Shown: positions 42,473 to 55,353 of the stretch, piece after piece
How positions within the stretch are numbered: position 1 is the stretch's first letter
How the letters are laid out: each line of letters opens with the position of its first letter
Source of the DNA: Siderastrea radians
Lineage: Eukaryota > Cnidaria > Anthozoa > Scleractinia > Rhizangiidae
Length of the DNA: 64,000 nt
NCBI GenBank assembly: GCA_964017195.1
Contig: OZ024896.1
Coordinates: 6,477,987 to 6,541,986 of the forward strand
Direction of reading: 5' to 3'
Translations under genes and position numbers: made by a program
The notes under the pieces: model-generated
Database searches by the model: none
What the model was told of the DNA's origin: nothing
Seen by the model: the letters and a program-made list of their open reading frames with translations, nothing else

Positions 42473-42622
42473 CATCTAAAGAGAAGTAAGAGTAGTCGTA
42501 TGTGTCTTCAGTATACCGGTAGGTTGCTATTTTCCATGTTCGCGTGACATTAATTCCATTGACTGCCATACTGGGGAATGTCTGCCAACCGCAAAGGTCC
42601 AGTTCACATGTACAGGGAGCAT
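42473..42622 (-). CDS. MAM domain, first visible exon
   Basis: Starts after TTATACGCAG and ends before GTATGT, phase 1 at both ends. It reads APCTCELDLCGWQTFPSMA, then TWKIATYRYTEDTYD. The C.CE..LCGW opening is the classic start of a MAM domain. Because the exon starts in mid-codon, more exons lie upstream on the minus strand, beyond the satellite array or outside the window. No such exon was found to 64 kb. Confidence 0.8.
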
Positions 42623-43014
42623 CTGCGTATAAGATAATAACGGAATTTTTTTCTAGAAACCTGATGGGCAGGATATTTTTTCCCTTCTCAATGCTCTGTA
42701 GGATATTTGTTTCCGCTTTGTAACATTGTTTTCTTTCTTACAGCCGACAAGCGCTGGCAGGATTTTTTTTTTCAAAATCACCCCCACCCCCCCCCCCTTC
42801 CCCAAAAGTTAAATGGTCGGCCCCTTAAGTGAAATGCATTCCAATAGGGTAAAACAGAAGTTTTTTCAGCTTCCTACTCCATTTCACGTGTTTTGTCGCA
42901 ATAGACAGTGAACCCGGAGTAAAGTGTGTCTTGAAAACTGACTGTAGATCGTTACCCTACAATCGACCGTTGTTCTGCTATCATTTTAAACCTCACCCTA
43001 CCCTTCTTGGCTTT

Positions 43015-46000
43015 GTGTGTGACACGTGCGCCCTCTTTTGGGGCCCTTTTTTGGGGGTTTTAGGCTTTATTATCAAAGGTGTGAAAATAGAATCACTTAA
43101 AAAGGTGTGGAAATTAATCAGTGCACCCAGGGGATTCGAATAAAACCATTTATAGCCATTTGAACAAGTTGAAGTTGTTTCCCGAACTTTTTGGGGGTTT
43201 TAGGCTTTATTATCAAAGGTGTGAAAATAGAATCACTTAAAAAGGTGTGGAAATTAATCAGTGCACCCAGGGGATTCGAATAAAACCATTTATAGCCATT
43301 TGAACAAATTAAAGTTGTACCCCGCCCTCTTTTTTTGCCCTTTTTGGGGGGTTTTAGGCTTTATTATCAGAGGTGTGAAAATAGAATCACTTAAAAAGGT
43401 GTGGAAATTAATCAGTGCACCAAGGGGATTCGAATAAAACCATTTATAGCCATTTGAAAAAGTTGAAGTTGTTTCCCGCCCTTTTTGGGGCCCTTTTGGG
43501 GGCCTTTAGGCTTTATTATCAAAGGTGTGAAAATAGAATCAGTTAAAAAGGTGTGGAAATTAATCAGTGCACCGAGGGGATTCGAATAAAACCATTTATA
43601 GCCATTTGAAAAAGTTGAAGTTGTACCCCGCCCTCATTTGGAGCCCTCTTTTGGGGGTTTTAGGCTTTATTATCAAAGGTGTGAAAATAGAATCACTTTA
43701 AAAGGTGTGGAAATTAATCAGTGCACCCAGGGGATTCGAATAAAACCATTTATAGCGATTTGAAGAAGTCGAAGTTGTACCCCACCCTCTTTTGGGGCCC
43801 TTTTTTGGGGGTTTTAGGCTTTATTATCAAAGGTGTGAAAATAGAATCACTTAAAAAGGTGCGGAAATTAATCGGTGCACCCAGGGGATTTGAATAAAAA
43901 AAATTTATAGCCATTTGAAAAAATTGAAGTTGTTTCACGCCCTATTTATGGGCTCTTTTTGGGGGTCTTAGGCATTATTATCAAAGGTGTGAAAATAGAA
44001 TCACTTAAAAAGGTGTGGAAATTAATCAGTGCACCCAGGGGATTCGAATAAAACCATTTATAGCCATTTGAAGAAGTTGAAGTTGTACCCCGCCCTCTTT
44101 TGGGGCCCTTCTTTGGGGGTTTTAGGCTTTATTATCAGAGGTGTGAAAATAGAATCACTTAAAAAGGTGTGGAAATTAATCAGTGCACCCAGGGGATTCG
44201 AATAAAACCATTTATAGCCATTTGAAAAAGTTGAAGTTGTTTCCCGAACTTTTTTGGGGCCCTTTTTGGGGGTTTTAGGCTTTATTATCAAAGGTGTGAA
44301 AATAGAATCAATTAAAAAGGTGTGGAAATTAATCAGTGCACCCAGGGGATTCGAATAAAACCATTTATAGCCATTTGAAAAAGTTGAATTTGTTTCCTGC
44401 CCTTTTTTGGGGCCCTTTTGGGGGGTCTGAGGTTTTATTATCAAAGGTGTGAAAATAAAATCACTTAAAAAGGTGTGGAAATTAATCAGTGCACCCAGGG
44501 GATTCGAATAAAACCATTTATAGACATTTGAAAAAGTTGAAGTTGTTTCCCGCCCTTTTTGGGGCCCTTTTGGGGGCTTTTAGGCTTTATTATCAAAGGT
44601 GTGAAAATAGAATCAGTTAAAAAGGTGTGGAAATTAATCAGTGCACCGAGGGGATTCGAATAAAACCATTTATAGCCATTTGAAAAAGTTGAAGTTGTAC
44701 CCCGCCCTCATTTGGAGCCCTCTTTTGGGGGTTTTAGGCTTTATTATCAAAGGTGTGAAAATAGAATCACTTAAAAAGGTGTGGAAATTAATCAGTGCAC
44801 CCAGGGGATTCGAATAAAACCCTTTATAGCCATTTGAAGAAGTCGAAGTTGTACCCCACCCTCTTTTGGGGCCCTTTTTTGGGGGTTTTAGGCTTTATTA
44901 TCAAAGGTGTGAAAATAGAATCACTTAAAAAGGTGCGGAAATTAATCGGTGCACCCAGGGGATTTGAATAAAAAAAATTTATAGCCATTTGAAAAAATTG
45001 AAGTTGTTTCACGCCCTTTTTATGGGCTCTTTTTGGGGGTCTTAGGCGTTATTATCAAAGGTGTGAAAATAGAATCACTTAAAAAGGTGTGGAAATTAAT
45101 CAGTGCACCCATCCGACTCGAATAAAACCATTTATAGCCATTTGAAGAAGTTGAAGTTGTACCCCGCCCTCTTTTGGGGCCCTTCTTTGGGGGTTTTAGG
45201 CTTTATTATCAAAGGTGTGAAAATAGAATCACTTAAAAAGGTGTGGAAATTAATCAGTGCACCCGGGGGATTCGAATAAAACCATTTATAGCCATTTGAA
45301 AAAGTTGAAGTTGTTTCCCGAACTTTTTTGGGGCCCTTTTTGGGGGTTTTAGGCTTTATTATCAAAGGTGTGAAAATAGAATCAGTTAAAAAGGTGTGGA
45401 AATTAATCAGTGCACCGAGGGGATTCGAATAAAACCATTTATAGCCATTTGAAAAAGTTGAAGTTGTACCCCGCCCTCATTTGGAGCCCTCTTTTGGGGG
45501 TTTTAGGCTTTATTATCAAAGGTGTGAAAATAGAATAACTTAAAAAGGTGTGGAAATTAATCAGTGCACCCAGGGGATTCGAATAAAACCCTTTATAGCC
45601 ATTTGAAGAAGTCGAAGTTGTACCCCACCCTCTTTTGGGGCCCTTTTTTGGGGGTTTTAGGCTTTATTATCAAAGGTGTGAAAATAGAATCACTTAAAAA
45701 GGTGCGGAAATTAATCGGTGCATCCAGGGGATTTGAATAAAAAAAATTTATAGCCATTTGAAAAAATTGAAGTTGTTTCACGCCCTTTTTATGGGCTCTT
45801 TTTGGGGGTTTTAGGCGTTATTATCAAAGGTGTGAAAATAGAATCACTTAAAAAGGTGTGGAAATTAATCAGTGCACCCATCCGACTCGAATAAAACCAT
45901 TTATAGCCATTTGAAGAAGTTGAAGTTGTACCCCGCCCTCTTTTGGGGCCCTTCTTTGGGGGTTTTAGGCTTTATTATCAGAGGTGTGAAAATAGAATCA

Positions 46001-49000
46001 CTTAAAAAGGTGTGGAAATTAATCAGTGCACCCAGGGGATTCGAATAAAACCATTTATAGCCATTTGAAAAAGTTGAAGTTGTTTCCCGAACTTTTTTGG
46101 GGCCCTTTTTGGGGTTTTAGGCTTTATTATCAAAGGTGTGAAAATAGAATCAATTAAAAAGGTGTGGAAATTAATCAGTGCACCCAGGGGATTCGAATAA
46201 AACCATTTATAGCCATTTGAAAAAGTTGAATTTGTTTCCTGCCCTTTTTTGGGGCCCTTTTGGAGGGTCTTAGGTTTTATTATCAAAGGTGTGAAAATAA
46301 AATCACTTAAAGAAAGTGTGGAAATTAATCAGTGCACCCAGGGGACTCGAATAAAACCCTTTATAGCCATTTGAAAAAGTTGAAGTTGTACCCCGCCCTC
46401 TTTTGGAGCCCTTCTTTGGGGGTTTTAGGCTTTATTATCAAAGGTGCGAAAATAGAATCAGTTAAAAAGGTGTGGAAATTAATCAGTGCACCCAGGGGAT
46501 TCGAATAAAACCATTTATAGCCATTTGAAAAAGTTGAAGTTGTACTCCACCCTCTTTTGGGGCCCTTTTTTGGGGGTTTTAGGCTTTATTATCAAAGGTG
46601 TGAAAATAGAATCAGTTAAAAAGGTGCGGAAATTAATCGGTGCACCCAGGGGATTTGAATAAAAAAAATTTATAGCCATTTGAAAAAATTGAAGTTGTTT
46701 CGCGCCCTTTTTATGGGCTCTTTTTGGGGGTTTTAGGCGTTATTATCAAAGGTGTGAACATAGAATCAGTTAAAAAGGTGTGGAAATTAATCAGTGCACC
46801 CATCGGACTGGATAAAACCATTTATAGCCATTTGAACAAATTAAAGTTGTACCCCGCCCTCTTTTGGGGCCCTTTTTGGGGGGTTTTAGGCTTTATTATC
46901 AAAGGTGTGAAAATAGAATCACTTAAAAAGGTGTGGAAATTAATCAGTGCACCCAGGGGATTCGAATAAAACCATTTATAGCCATTTGAAAAAGTTGAAG
47001 TTGTACCCCGCCCTCTTTTGGGGCCCTTCTTTGGGGGTTTTAGGCTTTATTATCAAAGGTGTAAAAATAGAATCACTTAAAAAGGTGTGGAAATTAATCA
47101 GTGCACCCAGGGGATTCGAATAAAACCATTTATAGCCATTTGAAAAAGTTGAAGTTGTACCCCGCCCTCTTTTTTTGCCCTTTTTGGGGGGTTTTAGGCT
47201 TTATTATCAAAGGTGTGAAAATAGAATCACTTAAAAAGGTGTGGAAATTAATCAGTGCACCCAGGGGATTCGAATAAAACCATTTATAGCCATTTGAAAA
47301 ACTTGAAGTTGTTTCCCGCCCTTTTTTGGGGCCCTTTCTGGGGGTTTTAGGCTTTATTATCAAAGGTGTGGAAATAGAATCAGTTAAAAAGGTGTGGAAA
47401 TTAATCAGTGCACCCAGGGGATTCGAATAAAACCCTTTATAGCCATTTGAAAAAGTTGAAGTTGTACCCCGCCCTCTTTTGGAGCCCTCTTTTGGGGGTT
47501 TTAGGCTTTATTATCAAAGGTGTGAAAATAGAATCACTTAAAAAGGTGCGGAAATTAATCGGTGCACCCAGGGGATTTGAATAAAAAAAATTTATAGCCA
47601 TTTGAAAAAGTTGAAGTTGTACCCCGCCCTCTTTTGGAGCCCTCTTTTGGGGGTTTTAGGCTTTATTATCAAAGGTGTGAAAATAGAATCACTTAAAAAG
47701 GTGTGGAAATTAATCAGTGCACCCATCCGACTCGAATAAAACCATTTATAGCCATTTGAACAAGTTGAAGTTGTACCCCGCCCTCTTTAGGGGCCCTTTT
47801 TTGGGGGTTTTAGGCTTTATTATCAAAGGTGTGAAAATAGAATCAGTTAAAAAGGTGTGGAAATTAATCAGTGCAGCCAGGGGATTCGAATAAAACTATT
47901 TATAGCCATTTGAAGAAGTTGAAGTTATACCCTGCCCTCTTTTGGGGACCTTCTTCGGGGGTTTTAGGCTTTATTATCAAAGGTGTGAAAATAGAATCAC
48001 TTAAAAAGGTGTGGAAATTAATCAGTGCACGCAGGACATTCGAATAAAACCATTTATAGCCATTTGAAAAAGTTGAAGTTGTTTCCCGAACTTTTTTGGG
48101 GCCCTTTTTGGGGGTTTTAGGCTTTATTATCAAAGGTGTGAAAATAGAATCAATTAAAAAGGTGTGGAAATTAATCAGTGCACCCAGGGGATTCGAATAA
48201 AACCATTTATAGCCATTTGAAAAAGTTGAATTCTTTTCCCGCCCTTTTTTGGGGCCCTTTTGGGGGGTCTTAGGCTTTATTATCAAAGGAGTGCAAATAA
48301 AATCACTTAAAAAGGTGTGGAAATTAATCAGTGCACCCAGGGGATTCCAATAAAACCATTTATAGCCATTTGAAAAAGTTGAAGTTGTACCCCGCCCTCT
48401 TTTAGAGCCCTCTTTTGGGGATTTTAGGCTTTATTATCAAAGGTGTGAAAATAGAATCACTTAAAAAGGTGTGGAAATTAATCAGTGCACCCAGGGGATT
48501 CGAATAAAACCATTTATAGCCATTTGAAAAAGTTGAATTTGTTTCCCGCCCTTTTTTGGGGCCCTTTTTGGGGGTTTTAGGCTTTATTATCAAAGGTGTG
48601 AAAATAGAATCACTTAGAAAGGTGTGGAAATTAATCAGTGTACCCAGGGGATTCGAATAAAACCATTTATAGCCATTTGAAAAAGTTGAAGTTGTACCCC
48701 GCCCTCTTTTGGGGCCCTTCTTTGGGGGTTTTAGGCTTTATTATCAAAGGTGTGAAAATAGAATCACTTAAAAAGGTGTGGAAATTAATCAGTGCACCCA
48801 GGGGATTCGAATAAAACCATTTATAGCCATTTGAAAAAGTTGAAGTTGTTTCCCGAACTTTTTTGGGGCCCTTTTTGGGGGTTTTAGGCTTTATTATCAA
48901 AGGTGTGAAAATAGAATCACTTAAAAAGGTGTGGAAATTAATCAGTGCACCCAGGGGATTCGAATAAAACCATTTATAGCCATTTGAAAAACTTGAAGTT

Positions 49001-52000
49001 GTTTCCCGAACTTTTTTGGGGCCCTTATTGGGGGTTTTAGGCTTTATTATCAAAGGTGTGAAAATAGAATCACTTAAAAAGGTGTGGAAATTAATCAGTG
49101 CACCCAGGGGATTCGAATAAAACCATTTATAGCCATTCGAAGAAGTTGAAGTTATACCCTGCCCTCTTTTGGGGACCTTCTTTGGGGGTTGTAGGCTTTA
49201 TATCAAAGGTGTGAAAATAGAATAACTTGAAAAGGTGTGGAAATTAATCAGTGCAACCAGGGGATTCGAATAAAACCATTTATAGCCATTTGAAAAAGTT
49301 GAAGTTGTTTCCCGAACTTTTTTGGGGCCCTTTTTGGGGGTTTTAGGCTTTATTATCAAAGGTGTGAAAATAGAATCACTTAAAAAGGTGTGGAAATTAA
49401 TCAGTGCACCCAGGGGATTCGAATAAAACCATTTATAGCCATTTGAAAAACTTGAAGTTGTTTCCCGAACTTTTTTGGGGCCCTTATTGGGGGTTTTGGG
49501 CTTTATTATCAAAGGTGTGAAAATAGAATCACTTAAAAAGGTGTGGAAATTAATCAGTGCAACCAGGGGATTCGAATAAAACCATTTATAGCCATTTGAA
49601 AAAGTTGAAGTTGTACCCCGCCCTCTTTTGGGGCATTTTTTGGAGGGTTTTAGACTTTATTATCAAAGGTGTGAAAATAAAATCAGTTAAAAAGGTGTGG
49701 AAATTAATCAGTGCACCCAGGGGATTGGAATAACACCATTTATAGCCATTTGAAAAAGTTGAAGTTGCACCCCGCCCTCTTTTGGGGCCCTTTTTTGGGG
49801 GTTTTAGGCTTTATTATCAAAGGTGTGAAAATAGAATCACCTAAAAACGTGTGGAAATTAATCAGTGCACCCAGAGGATTCTAATAAAACAATTTATAGC
49901 CATTTGAAAAAGTTGAAGTTGTACCCCACCCTCTTTTCGGGCCCTTTTTTGGGGCTTTTAGGCTTTATTATCAAAGGTGTGAAAATAGAATCACTTAAAG
50001 AGGTGTGGAAATTAAACGGTGCACCCAGGGGATTCGAATAAAAAAAATTTATAGCCATTTGAAAAAATTCAAGTTGTTTCACGCCCTTTTTTGCGGCCCT
50101 TATTGGGGGTTTTAGGCTTTATTATCAAAGGTGTGAAAATAGAATCACTTAAAAAGGTGTGGAAATTAATCAGTGCACCCAGGGGATTCGAATAAAACCA
50201 TTTATAGCCATTTGAAAAAATTGAAGTTGTACCCCGCCCTCTTTTGGGGCCCCTTTTGGACGGTTTTAGGCTTTTTTATCGAAGGTGTGAAAATAGAATC
50301 AGTTAAAAAGGTGTAGAAATGAATCAGTGCACCTAGGAGATTTGAATAAAACCATTTATAGCCATTTGAAAAAGCTGAAGTTGTACCCCGCCCTCTTTTG
50401 GGGCCCTTTTTGGGGGGTTTTAGGCTTTATTATCAAAGGTGTGAAAATAGCATCACTTAAAAAGGTGTGGAAATTAATCAGTGCAACCAGGGGATTTGAA
50501 TAAAACCATTTATAGCCATTTGAAGAAGTTGAAGTTGTACCCCGCCCTCTTTTGGGGGCCCTTCTTTGGGGGTTTTAGGCTTTATTATCAAAGGTGTGAA
50601 AATACAATCACTTAAAAGGTGTGGAAATTAATCGGTGCACCCAAGGGATTCGAATAAAACCATTTATAGCCATTTGAAAAAGTTGAAGTTGTACCCCGCC
50701 TTCTTTTGGGGCCCTTTTTTGGGGGTTTTAGGCTTTATTATCAAAGGTGTGAAAATAGCATCACTTAAAAAGGTGTAGAAATTAATCAGTGCACCCAGGG
50801 GATTCGAATAAAACCATTTATAGCCATTTGAAAAAGTTGAAGTTGTACCCCACCCTCTTTTGGGGCCCTTTTTTGGGGGGGATTTTATGCTTTATTATCA
50901 AAGGTGTGAAAATAGAATCACTTAAAAAGGTGTGGAAATTAATCGGTGCACCCAGGGGATTCGAATAAAACCATTTATAGCCATTTGAAAAAGTTGAATT
51001 TGTTTCCCGCCCTTTTTTGGGGCCCTTTTTGGGAGTTTTAGGCTTTATTATCAAAGGTGTGAAAATAGAATCAGTTAAAAAGGTGTGGAAATTAATCAGT
51101 GCACCCAGGGGATTCGAATAAAACCTATTATAGCCATTTGAAAAAGTTGAAGTTGTACCCCGCCCTCTTTTGGGGCCCTCTTTTGGGGGTTTTAGGCTTT
51201 ATTATCAAAGGTGTGAAAATAGAATCACTTAAAAAGGTGCGGAAATTAATCGGTGCACCCAGGGGATTTGAATAAGAAAAATTTATAGCCATTTGAAAAA
51301 ATTGAAGTTGTTTCACGACCTTTTTATGGGCTCTTTTTGGGGGTTTTAGGCGTTATTATCAAAGGTGTGAAAATAGAATCACTTAAAAAGGTGTGGAAAT
51401 TAATCAGTGCACCCATCCGACTCGAATAAAACCATTTATAGCCATTTGAACAAGTTGAAGTTGTACCCCGCCCTCTTTAGGGGCCCTTTTTTGGGGGTTT
51501 TAGGCTTTATTATCAAAGGTGTGAAAATAGAATCAGTTAAAAAGGTGTGGAAATTAATCAGTGCAGCCAGGGGATTCGAATAAAACCATTTATAGCCATT
51601 TGAAGAAGTTGAAGTTATACCCTGCCCTCTTTTGGGGACCTTCTTTGGGGGTTTTAGGCTTTATTATCAAAGGTGTGAAAATAGAATCACTTAAAAAGGT
51701 GTGGAAGTTAATCAGTGCACGCAGGGCATTCGAATAAAACCATTTATAGCCATTTGAAAAAGTTGAAGTTGTTTCCCGAACTTTTTGGGGGCCCTTTTTG
51801 GGGGTTTTAGGCTTTATTATCAAAGGTGTGAAAATAGAATCAATTAAAAAGGTGTGGAAATTAATCAGTGCACCCAGGGGATTCGAATAAAACCATTTAT
51901 AGCCATTTGAAAAAGTTGAATTTGTTTCCCGCCCTTTTTTGGGGCCCTTTTGGGGGGTCTTAGGCTTTATTATCAAAGGTGTGCAAATAAAATCACTTAA

Positions 52001-52890
52001 AAAGGTGTGGAAATTAATCAGTGCACCCAGGGGATTCGAATAAAACCATTTATAGCCATTTGAAAAAGTTGAAGTTGTACCCCGCCCTCTTTTGGAGCCC
52101 TCTTTTGGGGGTTTTAGGCTTTATTATCAAAGGTGTGAAAATAGAATCACTTAAAAAGGTGTGGAAATTAATCAGTGCACCCAGGGGATTCCAATAAAAC
52201 CATTTATAGCCATTTGAAAAAGTTGAATTTGTTTCCCGCCCTTTTTTGGGCCCTTTTTGGGGGTTTTAGGCTTTATTATCAAAGGTGTGAAAATAGAATC
52301 ACTTAGAAAGGTGTGGAAATTAATCAGTGCACCCAGGGGATTCGAATAAAACCATTTATAGCCATTTGAAAAAGTTGAAGTTGTACCCCGCCCTCTTTTT
52401 TTGCCCTTTTTGGGGGGTTTTAGGCTTTATTATCAAAGGTGTGAAAATAGAATCACTTAAAAAGGTGTGAAAATTAATCAGTGCACCCAGGGGATTCGAA
52501 TAAAACCATTTATAGCCATTTGAAAAAGTTGAAGTTGTTTCCTGCCCTTTTTGGGGCCCCTTTTTGGGGGTTTTAGGCTTTATTATCAAAGGTGTGAAAA
52601 TAGAATCACTTAAAAAGGTGTGAAAATTAATCAGTGCACCCAGGGGATTCGAATAAAACCATTTATAGCCATTTGAAAAAGTTGAAGTTGTATCCCGCCC
52701 TCTTTTGGGGCCTTTTTTGGGGGGTTTTAGGCTTTATTATCAAAGGTGTGAAAATAGAATCAGTTAAAAAGGTGTGGAAATTTATCAGTGCACCCAGTGG
52801 ATTCGAATAAAACCATTTATAGCCATTTGAAAAAGTTGAAGTTGTACGCCGCCCTCTTTTGGGGCCGTTTTTCGGGGTCTTAGGCTTTGT
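43015..52890. repeat. 154-bp satellite array with higher-order structure
   Basis: About 64 head-to-tail units. The consensus contains GGTTTTAGGCTTTATTATCA, AGGTGTGAAAATAGAATCAC, AATTAATCAGTGCACCCAGG and CCATTTATAGCCATTTGAA. Most units are 153-154 bp. Variants (GTGCGGAAATTAATCGGTGC units, AACTTTTTTGG units, GCCCGCCCTC units) recur in fixed order, giving longer repeats: offsets of about 1074, 770 and 3690 bp are visible. The array would lie in or next to a 5' intron of the MAM/lectin gene. Frames across the units are not coding. Confidence 0.97.
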
Positions 52891-54213
52891 TATTATTGTT
52901 TCCTGTACCAAGAAAATACCACAATGTTATTGAATTAATGTCCTTGTAAGTTGTACAGAATGAAAGCATACCTTCTAATCCCGTGTTTAAAAATATTTTA
53001 GGGACTTTTTACTCCGTTTTTATATTTTTTCGAGTTTGTAAAAATTTGATTGTTGTTTTGAAGTCTGTTTTGTGGGCAAATATTTATGGTGGCTGATATG
53101 TATTTTAATTTGCAAATTTGTCGCTCAGTATGTCTATATGTAATAAAAGCTAACTTCAGAAATTAATTATTTGTCTACATTTACTGCGCATATGGTTTAT
53201 TTTTTGACTCCTGCGTTTAAACTAACTCCCATAAAGGACCCAGCTATTTAGGGGGTGGGTGCGCGCTAAAACCGTCAGGCGCCAATGGGTTAATAAACCA
53301 TTACTTGGTATTACAGTCTCTCTTGAATAAACTACTCTTCAACTAGAATGGTTTCAAAACTGACATTCGACAAAGTGTATTAATCAATGAAAAACAGTCA
53401 AAATACAGCAACTACAACAAACAAATAAAATTGTAAACCAGAAAATTGGATTACACTGAATTTGTAACCATCTATAAGCTTCATAATTTGTAATATCAGG
53501 TCCCTGACCCAGTGCCTTACTTACTTCACGAGCTTACCACAGGATGCCTTTGATTATATTAATTGATACACTCGCATTTAGATAACTGTAAGATTTGAAA
53601 ACAAAATGTAATTCACTCTATCCAGATGTTCACCGTCCTCTTCGTTTGCCATGCCCACCTACCTTCATTACAAACTTGCCATCGGGAGAAAAAAAAAACT
53701 TTATTATGCCCATCACTGTGTTTCCCGCGCCCACAAATTCGATTCGGCGCATGTAAAATGCGCCAATTTATGCGCCAATCAATCCCGCATTTTTTAATTC
53801 GAAACGACTCAAATAGGTATTTGATTCGGCGCATGTGATATTCGACGTATAACCAGGCCTAATTGTTAAATAGCAGTTCTCCCAACTGAGTGTTATAAAT
53901 TGCTTTAAATGTTGGTTCTGAGAACTTGGTGATAGATCAGTACAAGATCCATAAATTCCTCCCCTCCTCCAGGCGCGAGAAGATGGCTGACACTTCAGAC
54001 TACCTAAAATGAATGATGTGACTTTTTTCATTCTTTGTCTCCGGTATAAACCTACTGTGTAGAGGTGTACCACGTAAGATGTGACCAAATGATTGAAGTG
54101 GTTGCTGTTTGGGAGAGAGCACTTAATGAGCAATTCTCCATTTTTTTTTGACAAATTCTAGAATTTCTCTTAACCGCGGGCGAAAAAAAAAGAATTGTCT
54201 TGCAAGCCGTGAA
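52891..54213. other. Stretch without recognised genes
   Basis: A 128-residue minus frame near 54154-53768 has no recognisable domain. ATTCGGCGCATG recurs at 53740 and 53823. The remainder is AT-rich. Confidence 0.4.
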
Positions 54214-54435
54214 GTTCCAAGCTAAGAATTTTCATATAAATTAAATGAGACGGTACTCAATATTAAACTTCGATAAAAACATCAAGTGTTGTGTTCTATT
54301 TATATTAAGCGTTTTTGAAAAGGTGTACTGTACACCGTTTCATAAAAGCTTAATATAAATAGACCACAACACTGATGTTTTTATCCGAGTTATTGAGTAC
54401 CGTCTCATTTAATTTTTTTATTCTTAGCTTGGAAC
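54214..54435. mobile_element. 220-bp palindrome
   Basis: GTTCCAAGCTAAGAA at 54213 is mirrored by TTCTTAGCTTGGAAC at 54421. The centre, GTGTACTGTACAC, has almost no spacer. Differences between the arms are few. It is a foldback-type element of about 220 bp. Confidence 0.9.
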
Positions 54436-54479
54436 TCATTACTACAACATATATTTTAGAACGTTTGGTGCCTTTTAGG

Positions 54480-54570
54480 GCCTTGCAAGCGAACCTTTAG
54501 CTTACCTTGGCGAAGGTAAGGCCTACCTTGGCGAAGGTAAGCTGTTTTGATTTGGCGAAGGTAAGCTGAG
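54480..54570. repeat. TTGGCGAAGGTAAG short repeats
   Basis: Three copies of TTGGCGAAGGTAAG with small spacers. The function is unknown. Confidence 0.75.
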
Positions 54571-55353
54571 GACCCGTGGGAAGAGGCATCGAGCAAAAGT
54601 ACACAAAAACTTTGAAGTGGTCCAAGTTTCTTTCTAATATTCCAATATTTTATTAAATACTTAACTTAATAATGCGTTATCACCACAACAGAGCAAGTTT
54701 AACTGGTCTATATTAAAGAAAATGCTTTCGTTTGTAGTTGAACAAACCACCTAAACACGAGGCTTTACCAGAAAACTTGGCAACGTTAATTTTCCAATTT
54801 TCGACCGATGGTCGAATGAAAATATCTCTTTTGTGATAACCGTCCACTTGAAACTGCCATGTATACGAATGCAATTTATTTGTTTTAGCCGCTGAAGGTG
54901 GTTGGATCCTTTTCTGTGCTAAAAACACCTCTTGAATTAATTCCTTAGAGTTATTGGAGTACTATAAGCCTACCGCAATTGTTTACGAATCCTGGTAACC
55001 AAACAAATCAAACAATCGCTTGGTGCCAATGTGATCCAATCAAGATTACCGATATTGTGTGCCTAAGCTATTTTCAAATATGTACCAAGCAAAAACTCGT
55101 CTATAATTTGCATGCGGTCGGACAATAAACAGCAGTGTTCAAGTGTCCAGATTACGGGTAATACACTCAAGAAGAGTCTTGAATACTAAACCAGACACTT
55201 AGACATGTTGTGAATAAGCTACCTTGGAACGTTTACGAAGAGGTTTGAATTGTTTCAGGAGTTGTGTCTAGTTGCCTTCAATGGTGGGTTAGACGACAAA
55301 AGGAACTGAGCTTTTAGACGTTCCGCCACAAAAACTCAGTGAAAATACCAACA

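Larger units (their letters stand above)
24761..42622 (-). other. Gene span: MAM, parallel beta-helix and C-type lectin protein (seven visible exons)
   Basis: Seven exons, 42622-42473, 40451-40290, 30972-30766, 29235-28405, 27182-27088, 26395-26267 and 24979-24761, all have GT/AG borders. Their codon phases match at every junction (1,1,1,1,0,0). The joined product reads as a MAM domain, then PbH1 parallel beta-helix repeats, then a C-type lectin-like domain. This is an extracellular protein. Bark beetle/Anakonda proteins of epithelial junctions also combine PbH1 repeats with a C-type lectin domain, so this may be a relative; that is inference. The 5' end is missing: the first visible exon begins in mid-codon, so further exons lie upstream. 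Confidence 0.75.

Noticed and set aside
43750..52911. Minus-strand frames of 62-128 codons across the satellite
   Set aside because: They follow the 153/154-bp unit, shift frame where a unit gains a base, and lack any gene signals.
53768..54154. 128-codon minus-strand frame
   Set aside because: No recognisable domain, splice context or repeat relation.
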